The notes: generated from the letters alone by a model not told the origin. DNA of 14,338 nt from Armatimonadota bacterium (GCA_026419655.1 JANZZA010000186.1:1-14338), one strand, 5' to 3'. Counted from the stretch's first letter, positions 6,012-13,536 are shown. A program made the numbers and translations.

Positions 6012-7709
6012 CTAGAAGAGGCCCTTGATCTTTCCTTTCTCGTCAATGTCCACGTGCACGGCTGCTGGCTCGGTGGGCAGGGCAGGCATTGTGCGCATTT
6101 CTCCGCACAGCGGGTACAGGAAGCCAGCTCCCACGGCCGGCCTGATGTCCCGAATTGGCACCCTGAAGCCACTGGGCCGACCCAGGAGATTCGGGTCATG
6201 GCTTATGGAGTATTGTGTCTTCGCCATGCAAATAGGCAACTTGCCCAACCCAAACTTCTCATACTGGGCGATCTTGGCCTCCGCTTCCGGCATGAAATCT
6301 ACGCCGTCGGCGCCGTACACCTGCGTGCATATCTTCTCGATCTTTTGTTTAATAGGCTCGTCGAGGTCATAAACGAAGCGCATTTCGGACGGTTGCTCAC
6401 AAGCCTTGATAACGGCTTGGGCCAACTCCACACCGCCAGCGCCGGCGTGGGCGTGCACGCGCGACACCTCGGCCGCAAAAGCCCCTGCCTTCATGGCTTC
6501 CGTTCTCACAGCTTCGATCTCCTCTTCGGTGTCGGTTGGGAAAACGTTTACAGCCACGACCGGTGTGAGACCGAAGAGGCGCATGTTTTCGATGTGCTTG
6601 GCCAGGTTGGCACAACCACGTACCACAGCCTCAACGTTGGGCTTTTCGATTTCTTCCTTAGGCGGCTTTTTGCCGGGCGGCATCCGGAAGGCCCCGCCAT
6701 GCATCTTGAGGGCTCGCACCGTGGCCACTATTACCACGGCGTCCGGGGCAAGACCCGATGCGCGGCATTTAATATTCACAAACTTCTCTGCCCCGCAGTC
6801 CGCCCCAAAGCCTGCCTCGGTGACTACGTATTCGCCGAGCTTGCAGGCAATCATGTCGGCTAGGATGGAATTTGCGCCGATGGCTATGTTGGCAAAGGGA
6901 CCGGCATGGACGAAGGCTGGGCCGCCGTCGAGCCGCTGGACCAAATTGGGCTTGAGGGCATCCACCATCAGGGCCGCCATAGCCCCGCCCGCCCGCAGCA
7001 TATCAGCCGTCACGGGATTGCCGTCCCTGTCGAAACCTATCCAGACACGGCCCAGTCGCTCCCGCAGGTCCTTGTAGCCGCTGGACAGGGCCAGAATGGC
7101 CATCACCTCAGAAGCCACGGAAATGTCGAAGCCTGTCTCCCGCGGCACGCCGCCGGTCTTGCCGCCCAAGCCCACCACGATGTGGCGCAGGGCCACGTCG
7201 TTTAGGTCAACGACGCGCTTCCATGTCACGGCGAGAGGGTCAATGTTGAGCGGGTTGCCGTGCCAGATGGAAGCGTCCACCATGGCCGCCAGGAGATTGT
7301 TGGCCATAGAGACGGCGTGAATATCGCCCGTAAAGTGCAGGTTGATATCTTCCATCGGCACAACCTGGGCGTAGCCGCCGCCGCAGGCGCCTCCCTTAAT
7401 GCCAAATACCGGCCCGAGGGAAGGCTCGCGGATGCAGGTAATGGCGTTATGGCCGAGATGTTGCAGAGCCATGGTCAGGCCGATGGTGGTGACGGTCTTA
7501 CCCTCTCCTAGAGGCGTCGGCGTTATGGCCGTGACGAGTATGTACTTAGCATTAGGCCGGTCGGCCAGACGGTCGAGCACGTCGAGTCTGACCTTGGCTT
7601 TGTACGGGCCGTAAAGTTCTAGCTCTTCGGGCAGTATTCCGCATTCGCTGGCTACTTCGGTGATGGGGCGTAGCTTGGCCGCCTGCGCGATGCTCAGGTC
7701 GTCATTCAT
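6012..7709 (-). CDS. fhs: formate--tetrahydrofolate ligase
   Basis: Fhs uses ATP to join formate to THF, giving 10-formyl-THF, the entry of formate into the methyl branch of acetogenesis and into purine synthesis. The 565 residues match the usual 555-560. Seen are the P-loop-like ITPTPLGEGKT at about 62-72, REPSLGPVFGIKGGACGGG at about 94-112, VPMEDINLHFTGD at 117-129, and HAGPFANIAIGANSI in the middle. No key region is missing. The ATG at 7709 follows GGGAGGGAGG, a strong ribosome site. It is first in fhs-fchA-metF and has its own candidate extended -10 promoter with a leader of about 100 nt. The order omits folD, so methenyl/methylene-THF dehydrogenase must be encoded elsewhere. Confidence 0.97.
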   Translation of the reverse strand: MNDDLSIAQAAKLRPITEVASECGILPEELELYGPYKAKVRLDVLDRLADRPNAKYILVTAITPTPLGEGKTVTTIGLTMALQHLGHNAITCIREPSLGPVFGIKGGACGGGYAQVVPMEDINLHFTGDIHAVSMANNLLAAMVDASIWHGNPLNIDPLAVTWKRVVDLNDVALRHIVVGLGGKTGGVPRETGFDISVASEVMAILALSSGYKDLRERLGRVWIGFDRDGNPVTADMLRAGGAMAALMVDALKPNLVQRLDGGPAFVHAGPFANIAIGANSILADMIACKLGEYVVTEAGFGADCGAEKFVNIKCRASGLAPDAVVIVATVRALKMHGGAFRMPPGKKPPKEEIEKPNVEAVVRGCANLAKHIENMRLFGLTPVVAVNVFPTDTEEEIEAVRTEAMKAGAFAAEVSRVHAHAGAGGVELAQAVIKACEQPSEMRFVYDLDEPIKQKIEKICTQVYGADGVDFMPEAEAKIAQYEKFGLGKLPICMAKTQYSISHDPNLLGRPSGFRVPIRDIRPAVGAGFLYPLCGEMRTMPALPTEPAAVHVDIDEKGKIKGLF

Positions 7710-7815
7710 GGATAAACCTCCCTCCCATCAGCGATGTCGCAGGAATAGGCTCTGGCAACCGGGGCAAGGCCTACCGGCCGGGTCTTACCCAGGGGCCGAG
7801 CCGTCAGCATACGAT

Positions 7816-7846
7816 AGTTTAGCATAAGCGAGCGGGTTTGTGACAA
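7816..7846 (-). promoter_or_regulatory. candidate promoter for fhs-fchA-metF
   Basis: The minus strand carries TTGTCA (7841-7846) and an extended -10, TGC then TAAACT (7816-7821), with a long 19-bp spacer. It lies between the rpoD terminator hairpin and fhs, leaving a leader of about 100 nt in which I recognise no riboswitch. Confidence 0.4.
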
Positions 7847-7859
7847 TAGGCACAAAGTC

Positions 7860-7884
7860 GGAGCGGGCACTCGTTGCCCGCTCC
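7860..7884 (-). terminator. terminator hairpin after rpoD
   Basis: The minus strand reads GGAGCGGGCA, loop ACGAG, TGCCCGCTCC, a perfect 10-bp stem 19 bp after the rpoD stop. The following tract (GACTTTGTG) is T-poor, so termination may be partial or Rho-assisted. Confidence 0.65.
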
Positions 7885-7903
7885 GCCACTATGCCCCGTA
7901 ACT

Positions 7904-10000
7904 TTACAGCTCCTCGACGTAGTCCCGCAACGGTTTATTCCGCTTTGGTTGTCTTAGCTTCTTCAGGGCCTTTGCTTCGATCTGCCGAATTCTCTCTCGC
8001 GTCACCTCGAAGATGTGGCCAACTTCTTCCAAGGTGCGCTGGTAGCCGTCTTCCAGTCCGAATCGCAACTTCAAGACTTCCCGCTCGCGCTCCGTTAAAG
8101 TAGCCAGGACTTTCTCCAGTTGCTCTCGTAGCACCTGATTAGACGCCAAGTCCACAGGGGTCTCCTCCAGGTCGTCGGGGACAAAGTCGCCAAGGAAGGA
8201 GTTTTCTTCTTCTCCCACCGGAGCTTCTAAGGACAGTGGATCAGGGGCAATGCGCTTGATTTCTGCCACGCGCTCCAGCGGCATGTCCAGCTCCTTGGCC
8301 ACTTCCTCGAGGGACGGCTCGCGCCCGAGCTGCTGCAGGAGCTGGCGAGAGGTTTTCACAATCCGGTTGATTGTCTCAACCATGTGGACGGGTATGCGGA
8401 TTATGCGCCCCTGGTCAGCGATGGCGCGTGAGATGGCCTGTCTGATCCACCACGTGGCATAGGTAGAGAACTTGTAGCCCTTGCGGTAGTCAAACTTCTC
8501 CACGGCCCGCATGAGGCCCATGTTGCCTTCCTGAACCAGGTCCAGGAAGCTCATGGTGGACCGGCCGGTGTACTTGCGTGCTATGCTTACGACAAGGCGC
8601 AGGTTGGCATTGGCCAGCTTTTTCACGGCGTCCTCGTCGCGGAGTTTCACCAGGCCCGGCTCGACGCTGGGCGGGTCTACTTGCTGTGAGGGATACGCGC
8701 GAATTACGAGGCGCTGGGAGACCCCACGGGCGTCGGCTGGCGGCCATGTGCGCTCCAGGCGCGTCTGCTCAGGCTCGGGCGCAGTGCTGAACTCGATCTG
8801 GATGTTTTCCTGCAGGGGCAGGCCGGGCTTGCGACGCACAGGGCTATAACCGCGCACGCCACTGCGGCCACCCAAAACGAAGAATACGTAAGCCATGTCT
8901 GGCTTCAGCGGCTCGGCCAAGACCCAGGCAATCTCCCGCCGTTCATCACAGTACACTGGCTGGCCCGGGACCGGTTCGTCCATGGCGTCTAGCAGTTGAA
9001 CAGTATGCTCGTTGATGGTGGCGGGGTCGAGGCGACGGTCAAACCTCACGCGTGGCGGTCGCCCAAGCGGCCAGTCCTCTGTGCCACTGGCCGGTTCGCT
9101 TTCCACCATCCGTGGCCCCGCACGGCTTGCCATCGTCTTGAACGTGAAACTGTAATTTTCGGCCATCGCCCGGCCGGTTTCGCCGCGAATGCCTCCTGGG
9201 CCGCCCAGGACTTCTACCTGGTAATGGTTGCGGTAGCGCAATGGCTCAGACGGCTTGAACACCACTCTCCACGGCTGTTCCGGCGTCACCGATACCTCGC
9301 CCGGCACAACATGTCCTTTTTTATCCTTCACCTTGATGCGATCAGGATGAGCCGTATCTGGGTGTATCGCGTCGTTGAAGTACAGGATTATCTCCGTATG
9401 AACATCAACGCCGCTCTCGCGGCCGCTGGGCGAGGTTTCGACGACCTTCAGCGGTTCGTTCATTGGCGTTGTGCGAAAGCGCCAAATGAAGTCTTCTGGG
9501 AAGGGCTCTCCGAGTATGTCAAAGATGCCTGCGTCGCCGCCTCTTACTGTCACCGTATATACCGTATTAGGCTCCAATCGCTCGTGAGGACGGAAACAGA
9601 GGCAGTTTTCAGCCGCGTCGTACCACAGGTCGCCCTCTCCACGTTGGATTCGGCGCGCCAGTTCTACCTCTTGCTCGGGAGTAAGCAGGGGCACTCTGCC
9701 GATGTCCCGCAGATACATCCGCACCGAGTCATCTATCGGGACTTGCTCAAGTTCCTGCAATTCGCTCGGCGCAATGCCCTGGAAAGGCTCCTCAGCTACG
9801 AGCAGGTCGTGCCCGTCCGTTATGCGCACACCTGCCTCCCCAAGCAGGCGGTACACCTCGTCCACACCGGCCGCATCGAGGGCTTCGCATTCGCTCAGTA
9901 CGTCCTGGATTTCGGCGTACGTGAGCACGCCCTGGCGTCGGCCTTTCATTAGCAGCCGCCGCACCTCAGGAATTCTTCTTACGTCGCGAGGTCGTGCCAC
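7904..10000 (-). CDS. rpoD: primary sigma factor RpoD/SigA with Ig-like (Big_5) insertion
   Basis: This is the housekeeping sigma factor, which directs RNA polymerase to -10/-35 promoters. The 698 residues include region 1.1 (about 13-62, GVLTYAEIQDVLSECEALD), region 1.2 (about 86-121, DDSVRMYLRDIGRVPLLT), region 2 (about 455-533, with LANANLRLVVSIARKY and YKFSTYATWWIRQAI), region 3 (about 534-613, IRIPVHMVETINRI and GEEENSFLGDF) and region 4 (about 620-690, with the helix-turn-helix VTRERIRQIEAKALKKLR). Between regions 1.2 and 2, where Bacillus SigA (371 residues) has a short linker, lie about 330 extra residues of Ig-like repeats. Both junctions are in frame and all catalytic-core regions look intact, so I expect a functional protein. 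The start is GTG at 10000, with AGGAGGAT 13 bases upstream overlapping the dnaG stop (TAA); the genes are 9 bp apart and probably coupled. Confidence 0.95.
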   Translation of the reverse strand: MARPRDVRRIPEVRRLLMKGRRQGVLTYAEIQDVLSECEALDAAGVDEVYRLLGEAGVRITDGHDLLVAEEPFQGIAPSELQELEQVPIDDSVRMYLRDIGRVPLLTPEQEVELARRIQRGEGDLWYDAAENCLCFRPHERLEPNTVYTVTVRGGDAGIFDILGEPFPEDFIWRFRTTPMNEPLKVVETSPSGRESGVDVHTEIILYFNDAIHPDTAHPDRIKVKDKKGHVVPGEVSVTPEQPWRVVFKPSEPLRYRNHYQVEVLGGPGGIRGETGRAMAENYSFTFKTMASRAGPRMVESEPASGTEDWPLGRPPRVRFDRRLDPATINEHTVQLLDAMDEPVPGQPVYCDERREIAWVLAEPLKPDMAYVFFVLGGRSGVRGYSPVRRKPGLPLQENIQIEFSTAPEPEQTRLERTWPPADARGVSQRLVIRAYPSQQVDPPSVEPGLVKLRDEDAVKKLANANLRLVVSIARKYTGRSTMSFLDLVQEGNMGLMRAVEKFDYRKGYKFSTYATWWIRQAISRAIADQGRIIRIPVHMVETINRIVKTSRQLLQQLGREPSLEEVAKELDMPLERVAEIKRIAPDPLSLEAPVGEEENSFLGDFVPDDLEETPVDLASNQVLREQLEKVLATLTEREREVLKLRFGLEDGYQRTLEEVGHIFEVTRERIRQIEAKALKKLRQPKRNKPLRDYVEEL
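8639..9634 (-). other. Ig-like (SbsA/Big_5-type) array inserted in rpoD
   Basis: Residues about 123-454 of the sigma factor. Repeating signatures are: a FxP..PL turn followed by NTVYTVTV, NHYQVEVL or DMAYVFFV; a strand ending WRFRTT, FTFKT or IEFST; then a VVETSPSGRESGVDV / MVESEPASGTEDWPL / LERTWPPADARGVSQ start that leads to ILYFNDAI, RVRFDRRL or VIRAYPSQ and a VKVKD/VQLLD/VKLRD strand. In order these give a C-terminal half-unit (about 123-178), two whole units (about 183-290 and 296-409), and an N-terminal half-unit (about 413-454). The pattern matches SbsA_Ig/Big_5 domains of surface and S-layer proteins. Domain naming is from recognised pattern, not a search. Confidence 0.82.
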
Positions 10001-10009
10001 GAACCGAAC

Positions 10010-11998
10010 TTATCCTCCTGCCTGGCGCCGCTTATGCGGCCGCCGACCAGCCCGGTGCCGTCCAGAATCCAAGGACGGGATCCGTCTGCCTTCGTAATAT
10101 AGTGTTCCCTTTCTGCCGTGAAGCATTTCAACCAGTCGCAAGTATTCCTGGTACAGAGGGTCTTCGCGCGTGATTTCTCCTCGGTCTAGGCGTGCCATCA
10201 CTTCCGCACGCACCTTTTCCAGCTCCCCTGCGGCTTCCTCTGGCGGTTGTACTTCGCTCACTCGCTCTGCTGCCTGCTCCCATCGCACAACTTCAACCCC
10301 ACACGATACCAGAGTCACCATCTTGTGCAGTGCTGCCGCAAGCTCTTCCTCCGTCGGTTCTTTCCACTCACTCAACAAGAGCTCGGCCAAAACTTCCCGC
10401 GCTGTCACATCTTCTCCAACAAGGGCCGGCAGGTCGTCAGGCCGAAACTCCCCCTCCGCAACCTGGCCGGCCAACGCCTCAGCTATCCGCCGGTGCCCCG
10501 GGCCGGAAAAGGCTTGCGGGGTTAGCCTGTCAAAGATTTCGGCTGCCACGTCCGGATAGTTAAGCGCCGATGCCAGCAGCGACCGTTCCAGCCGCACCCT
10601 CCCTGGGGAAACTCCCGCAGCCGCCCCTGCCACCGTCCTGACAATGACTTCACGGTCCTCTGGTTCTCCGGCTGCTTGGGCAACCTCCGGACGCTGCTGA
10701 GCTTCCCTAAGTTTACGGCCTACTTCCATCCACAGCGCGCGCCGCATCATAGCCGTCCGAGCCGCGTCACCCTGCCCCCACCAGTCGGCTACCTTATCCA
10801 GGAACTCCATTCTTCGCGTCTGCGACGGTACCTCTGCCAGTAGTTGAGCCGCCCCCGAAATGGCCTCGGCCGGCGGTCGTTCGGCGTCTCGGTACTGGGC
10901 GAAAACAAGTTGTAGCCGAAACTCCACCGCCGGCAGAGCCTCGCTGACTACCTTCGTGAAGGCCTGCGGCCCGGCCTCGCGCACAAGAGTGTCCGGGTCG
11001 TGCCCGCCTGGCAATAGCGCAATCTTGACCGTGGACGGGCACCGTTCGAACATGGCAGTCTCGCGCAGAGCGGCCTTTAGGCCCGCGGCGTCGGCGTCAT
11101 ACGCCAGCACTATTTCGTCTGCGTACCGCGAAGCCAGGGCCAAGTGCTCGCGGGTGAGAGCTGTGCCCAGACACGCAACCACGTTTTCTATCCCGGCCTG
11201 GTGAAGGCTTATGACGTCGGTGTAGCCCTCGACGATGATGAGGCGTTCGACCTGAGCTGCTGCGTTTCGCGCCAAATTCAGCGCGTACAGCGTTTCTCCT
11301 TTGCGAAACACCGGAGTGTCGGGGGAGTTGATGTACTTGGCGGGCTCATCTTCGTCCAAAGCGCGGCCACCGAAGGCAATGGGCCGACCGGTAACGTCTT
11401 TCACCGGGAAGATGATACGGTTCACAAACATGTCTCGGTGGCTGCTGTGTACCAGGCCTGCTTGGGCTGCCAGCTCCGGCGACAATCCCCTGGCGGCGAG
11501 ATGCCGCTGAAGCGCCTGGTCGTCGGCCGGGGCATAGCCTAGCTCGAAGCGCGTGATGGTTTCCTCAGTGAAACCCCGGCGGGCCAGATACTCCCACGCG
11601 GCTGTCCCTTCTGGGGATCGCAGAGCCTCCTGGAAAAACCGCAGGGCCACCTCATTTGCTCTGAACACTGCCTGGCGTAAGGAGCGGGCACGATCGTCCG
11701 GCTGGCGGACCGGGCGCCACTCGACCCCCACCTCTGTGGCCAACTGCTCGGCGGCCTCGGCGAAGGCGACGTTATTAATGCGCTGGACGAACGTAAAAAT
11801 GTCGCCCGCCGCGCCGCAGCCGAAGCACTTCCACATGCCGGACCCGGCATCCACATAAAAGGACGGGTGGCGTTCCTGGTGGAAGGGACACCGACCCCGC
11901 CACCGACGGCCCGAGCGCTTTAGCGCCACGTAGCGCGAAATATAGGCAACGACGTCTATGCGTCGCTTGATTTCTTCTTTCGGCGAATCTGCTGCCAT
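10010..11998 (-). CDS. dnaG: DNA primase
   Basis: DnaG makes the RNA primers for replication at the fork, together with the DnaB-type helicase. The zinc-binding domain is clear: Cys37, His40, Cys58 and Cys61 in RCPFHQERHPSF and KCFGCG. The RNA-polymerase basic region includes RDMFVNRIIFPV (188-199) and AKYINSPDTPVFRKGETLY (220-238). The Toprim centre has Glu257 in IIVEGYTDV and Asp301/Asp303 in AYDADAAG. A helicase-binding C-terminal domain of low conservation follows, and the last 30 residues form a basic Arg/Gly tail. At 662 residues it is longer than B. subtilis (603) or E. coli (581) DnaG, with the extra length C-terminal. The start ATG at 11998 has only a weak ribosome site. It is upstream of and coupled to rpoD, the classic Firmicute macromolecular-synthesis order. 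Confidence 0.97.
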   Translation of the reverse strand: MAADSPKEEIKRRIDVVAYISRYVALKRSGRRWRGRCPFHQERHPSFYVDAGSGMWKCFGCGAAGDIFTFVQRINNVAFAEAAEQLATEVGVEWRPVRQPDDRARSLRQAVFRANEVALRFFQEALRSPEGTAAWEYLARRGFTEETITRFELGYAPADDQALQRHLAARGLSPELAAQAGLVHSSHRDMFVNRIIFPVKDVTGRPIAFGGRALDEDEPAKYINSPDTPVFRKGETLYALNLARNAAAQVERLIIVEGYTDVISLHQAGIENVVACLGTALTREHLALASRYADEIVLAYDADAAGLKAALRETAMFERCPSTVKIALLPGGHDPDTLVREAGPQAFTKVVSEALPAVEFRLQLVFAQYRDAERPPAEAISGAAQLLAEVPSQTRRMEFLDKVADWWGQGDAARTAMMRRALWMEVGRKLREAQQRPEVAQAAGEPEDREVIVRTVAGAAAGVSPGRVRLERSLLASALNYPDVAAEIFDRLTPQAFSGPGHRRIAEALAGQVAEGEFRPDDLPALVGEDVTAREVLAELLLSEWKEPTEEELAAALHKMVTLVSCGVEVVRWEQAAERVSEVQPPEEAAGELEKVRAEVMARLDRGEITREDPLYQEYLRLVEMLHGRKGTLYYEGRRIPSLDSGRHRAGRRPHKRRQAGG

Positions 11999-12185
11999 GG
12001 CTACTGGCGACCCTTGCTCCGCCGGGAGACAGCGGCCTATGGTACATTCTTCGCCCGTTGCCTGCGTCCTCCTTCAGGCACACCCGGCAGGCGTATCCCA
12101 AGAGCAGGCTCCACATTCTTTGACGACTGGCAAAGCATCACAGATAGCACCACAGACGCGGGCTGTTGAGCAGTCGGAAACTGTG

Positions 12186-12212
12186 CCCCGCTGGCCTCTC
12201 TGGCCAGCGGGG
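12186..12212 (-). terminator. terminator hairpin after the 12237-13175 gene
   Basis: A perfect 11-bp inverted repeat, CCCCGCTGGCC with GGCCAGCGGGG around a five-base loop, lies 24 bp after the stop. The T-tract is weak (CACAGTTTCC), so its efficiency is uncertain. It separates this gene from dnaG. Confidence 0.65.
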
Positions 12213-12236
12213 CGTCGAAACCTGCGAGGCAACTGG

Positions 12237-13175
12237 TTACCTCTGCCAGATGTGTATCCGCACTACCTTAAAGTCATGCAGGGTAAAGGCGATGTTTGAT
12301 TCTTCATCGTATCGCAAGATGCAGTCGCGGCTGAAAACCCGGTTCACAATGCCAAACGTGACGGAAATCGAATTGTCGCCAGTCATCGGTCCCGCGGCCG
12401 TGTAGGTCTCAATGCGGTCCGGGTAGCCGTAGCGGTAGAGGACTCGCTTGAAGCTGTCGCCAAGCTTGACGTAGCGATGAGGCTGCCAGAGAGCCGTCCT
12501 GGCCCAATTGCACTCGCGCCCAGCGACCGCGATGCACGTGATATATCCGTCTCGGTCTATAGCGAATCCCATCACGACCGGTCCGCGCTGGTAAATCCAC
12601 TCGACTTCGCCAGGCTGGAGTGTGATCCACACCGGAAGTGCCCAAATGGGGAACGGCACAGCCCCGGCGGCGGCTCCAGGCGCCGGCTGGGGCTGGGTCA
12701 CCGCTACCCACGCCGGGAGCGCCCAAAGAGGCAATGCTATAGTACCGGCGGCCGAGTCAGTGCCACTAGCCGCTCCTGAGTTCTCGTGCCCCGCAGCGGC
12801 CACTGCTTGGGGCCCAGTGCCCGGCTCCATCATTGGGCCGCCCTTTCCTTGAGGCCCTATTCCCTGGGGCCCCATGCGTGGTCCCATCATCGGCGGCCCC
12901 ATTCCTTGGGGCCCCATCATTGGAGGCGCCATTCCAGGCATGGCCCCAGGTTGGGTCATCAGCGGCACCCCAGCCGCCGCCCCAGGCGCCTGCGCCGCCG
13001 TGATCTGCTCGGTGCCTTCGCCGACCACTATCCCATCTGGCTGGTCCCAGACGTCCAGCAGATTGATTGCGTGCTGCCCAAGCCGCATCCCGGCGAGCTG
13101 TATTTCGTCGGCTGTCGCCCGTACGCACACCAGGACCATCGCCACTGCCGCTGCGTACCCGGATATCCTGGCCAT
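12237..13175 (-). CDS. secreted protein, unrecognised, with Pro/Gly/Met-rich insertion
   Basis: I do not recognise a named family. The 312-residue product starts with a signal peptide (MARISGYAAAVAMVLVCVRA, likely cleaved after TA near residue 22). Two similar units follow. Unit 1 has RLGQHAINLLDVWDQPDGI (31-49) and EWIYQRGPVVMGFAIDRDG (192-210). Unit 2 has KLGDSFKRVLYRYGYPDRI (237-255) and DCILRYDEESNIAFTLHDF (284-302). The 'xLG, helix, GxP' then beta pattern resembles BamE/SmpA-like folds; this is inference. Unit 1 is interrupted (about 54-188) by MGPQ/MGPP-type low complexity (about 73-123) and a duplicated WALPxW motif (151-156 and 178-183). The ATG at 13175 is chosen over a longer frame because of the signal peptide and the GGGGGAGGG ribosome site. 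It has its own promoter and terminator, so it is probably monocistronic. Confidence 0.72.
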   Translation of the reverse strand: MARISGYAAAVAMVLVCVRATADEIQLAGMRLGQHAINLLDVWDQPDGIVVGEGTEQITAAQAPGAAAGVPLMTQPGAMPGMAPPMMGPQGMGPPMMGPRMGPQGIGPQGKGGPMMEPGTGPQAVAAAGHENSGAASGTDSAAGTIALPLWALPAWVAVTQPQPAPGAAAGAVPFPIWALPVWITLQPGEVEWIYQRGPVVMGFAIDRDGYITCIAVAGRECNWARTALWQPHRYVKLGDSFKRVLYRYGYPDRIETYTAAGPMTGDNSISVTFGIVNRVFSRDCILRYDEESNIAFTLHDFKVVRIHIWQR

Positions 13176-13242
13176 GGAGCCCTCCCCCTTAATGTTTGTG
13201 CGACTCACGCTTCTTATGTTACCCCTCCGCCAGCCAGCCTGC

Positions 13243-13271
13243 AGTATATCATATCCCCAGCCCCAACTCAA
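13243..13271 (-). promoter_or_regulatory. sigma-A type promoter, TTGAGT-17 bp-TATACT
   Basis: The minus strand carries TTGAGT (13266-13271) and TATACT (13243-13248) with a 17-bp spacer, giving a leader of about 60 nt before the ATG at 13175. It is nearly identical in both boxes to the promoter at 4010-4038. Confidence 0.72.
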
Positions 13272-13307
13272 CAGCTGCGTTGCTTGTTGCCTCCCGTGCA
13301 GTGGTTC

Positions 13308-13332
13308 TTCTACTATTCGCCAGAATAGAGAA
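13308..13332. promoter_or_regulatory. imperfect inverted repeat, possible operator
   Basis: TTCTACTATTC, spacer GCCA, GAATAGAGAA: the arms pair fully apart from one extra A in the left arm. It lies 36 bp upstream of the -35 box at 13266-13271, between divergent genes. No known regulator site is recognised. Confidence 0.3.
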
Positions 13333-13536
13333 GCATGACTCCTCGCCCGGGCTCAAAAGTCAGGAAACGTCAGTGGTCCCCCCTCCCGCGGGTCGAATGA
13401 AGGGGATATGGGCGGGTAGCCCTGCTTATCCAAACCGGGGCTTCTCACCGCGGCCAGCAACTTGGCCGACCGTTCCAGCACGCAAGCAGGAGCGGGGACT
13501 GGTGCCGGGGAATTGTATTCTGCGGAGGTGCAGGCA

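Larger units (their letters stand above)
13176..13536. other. divergent intergenic region
   Basis: These 361 bp separate two divergent genes and hold the minus-strand promoter and the inverted repeat listed separately. A CGGCCA/TGGCCG hairpin (13451-13468) lies in the probable leader of the plus-strand gene. I see no convincing plus-strand promoter and no small gene. Confidence 0.55.

Noticed and set aside
5895..6863. Open frame of 322 codons on the plus strand
   Set aside because: It is antisense to fhs and fchA, both unmistakable, and the product resembles nothing known.
7710..7809. Tetrahydrofolate or other riboswitch in the fhs leader
   Set aside because: The conserved cores of the THF riboswitch classes known to me are not visible; only a small GGGTAAGACCC hairpin is seen.
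8996..9952. Open frame of 318 codons on the plus strand
   Set aside because: It is antisense to rpoD, largely across the Ig insertion, has no family resemblance and no ribosome site, and follows from the G+C-rich codon pattern of the real gene.
7904..10000. Sigma factor insertion as an assembly chimera or two fused genes
   Set aside because: Both junctions are in frame, sigma sequence is continuous on either side with nothing lost, and no broken copies of surface-protein genes flank it. Read mapping is still the decisive test.
12249..12258. AGATGTGTAT, similar to the start of the Nextera adapter in reverse
   Set aside because: Only ten bases match, and they encode the natural C-terminus (HIW) of the secreted protein in frame, so this is a coincidence.
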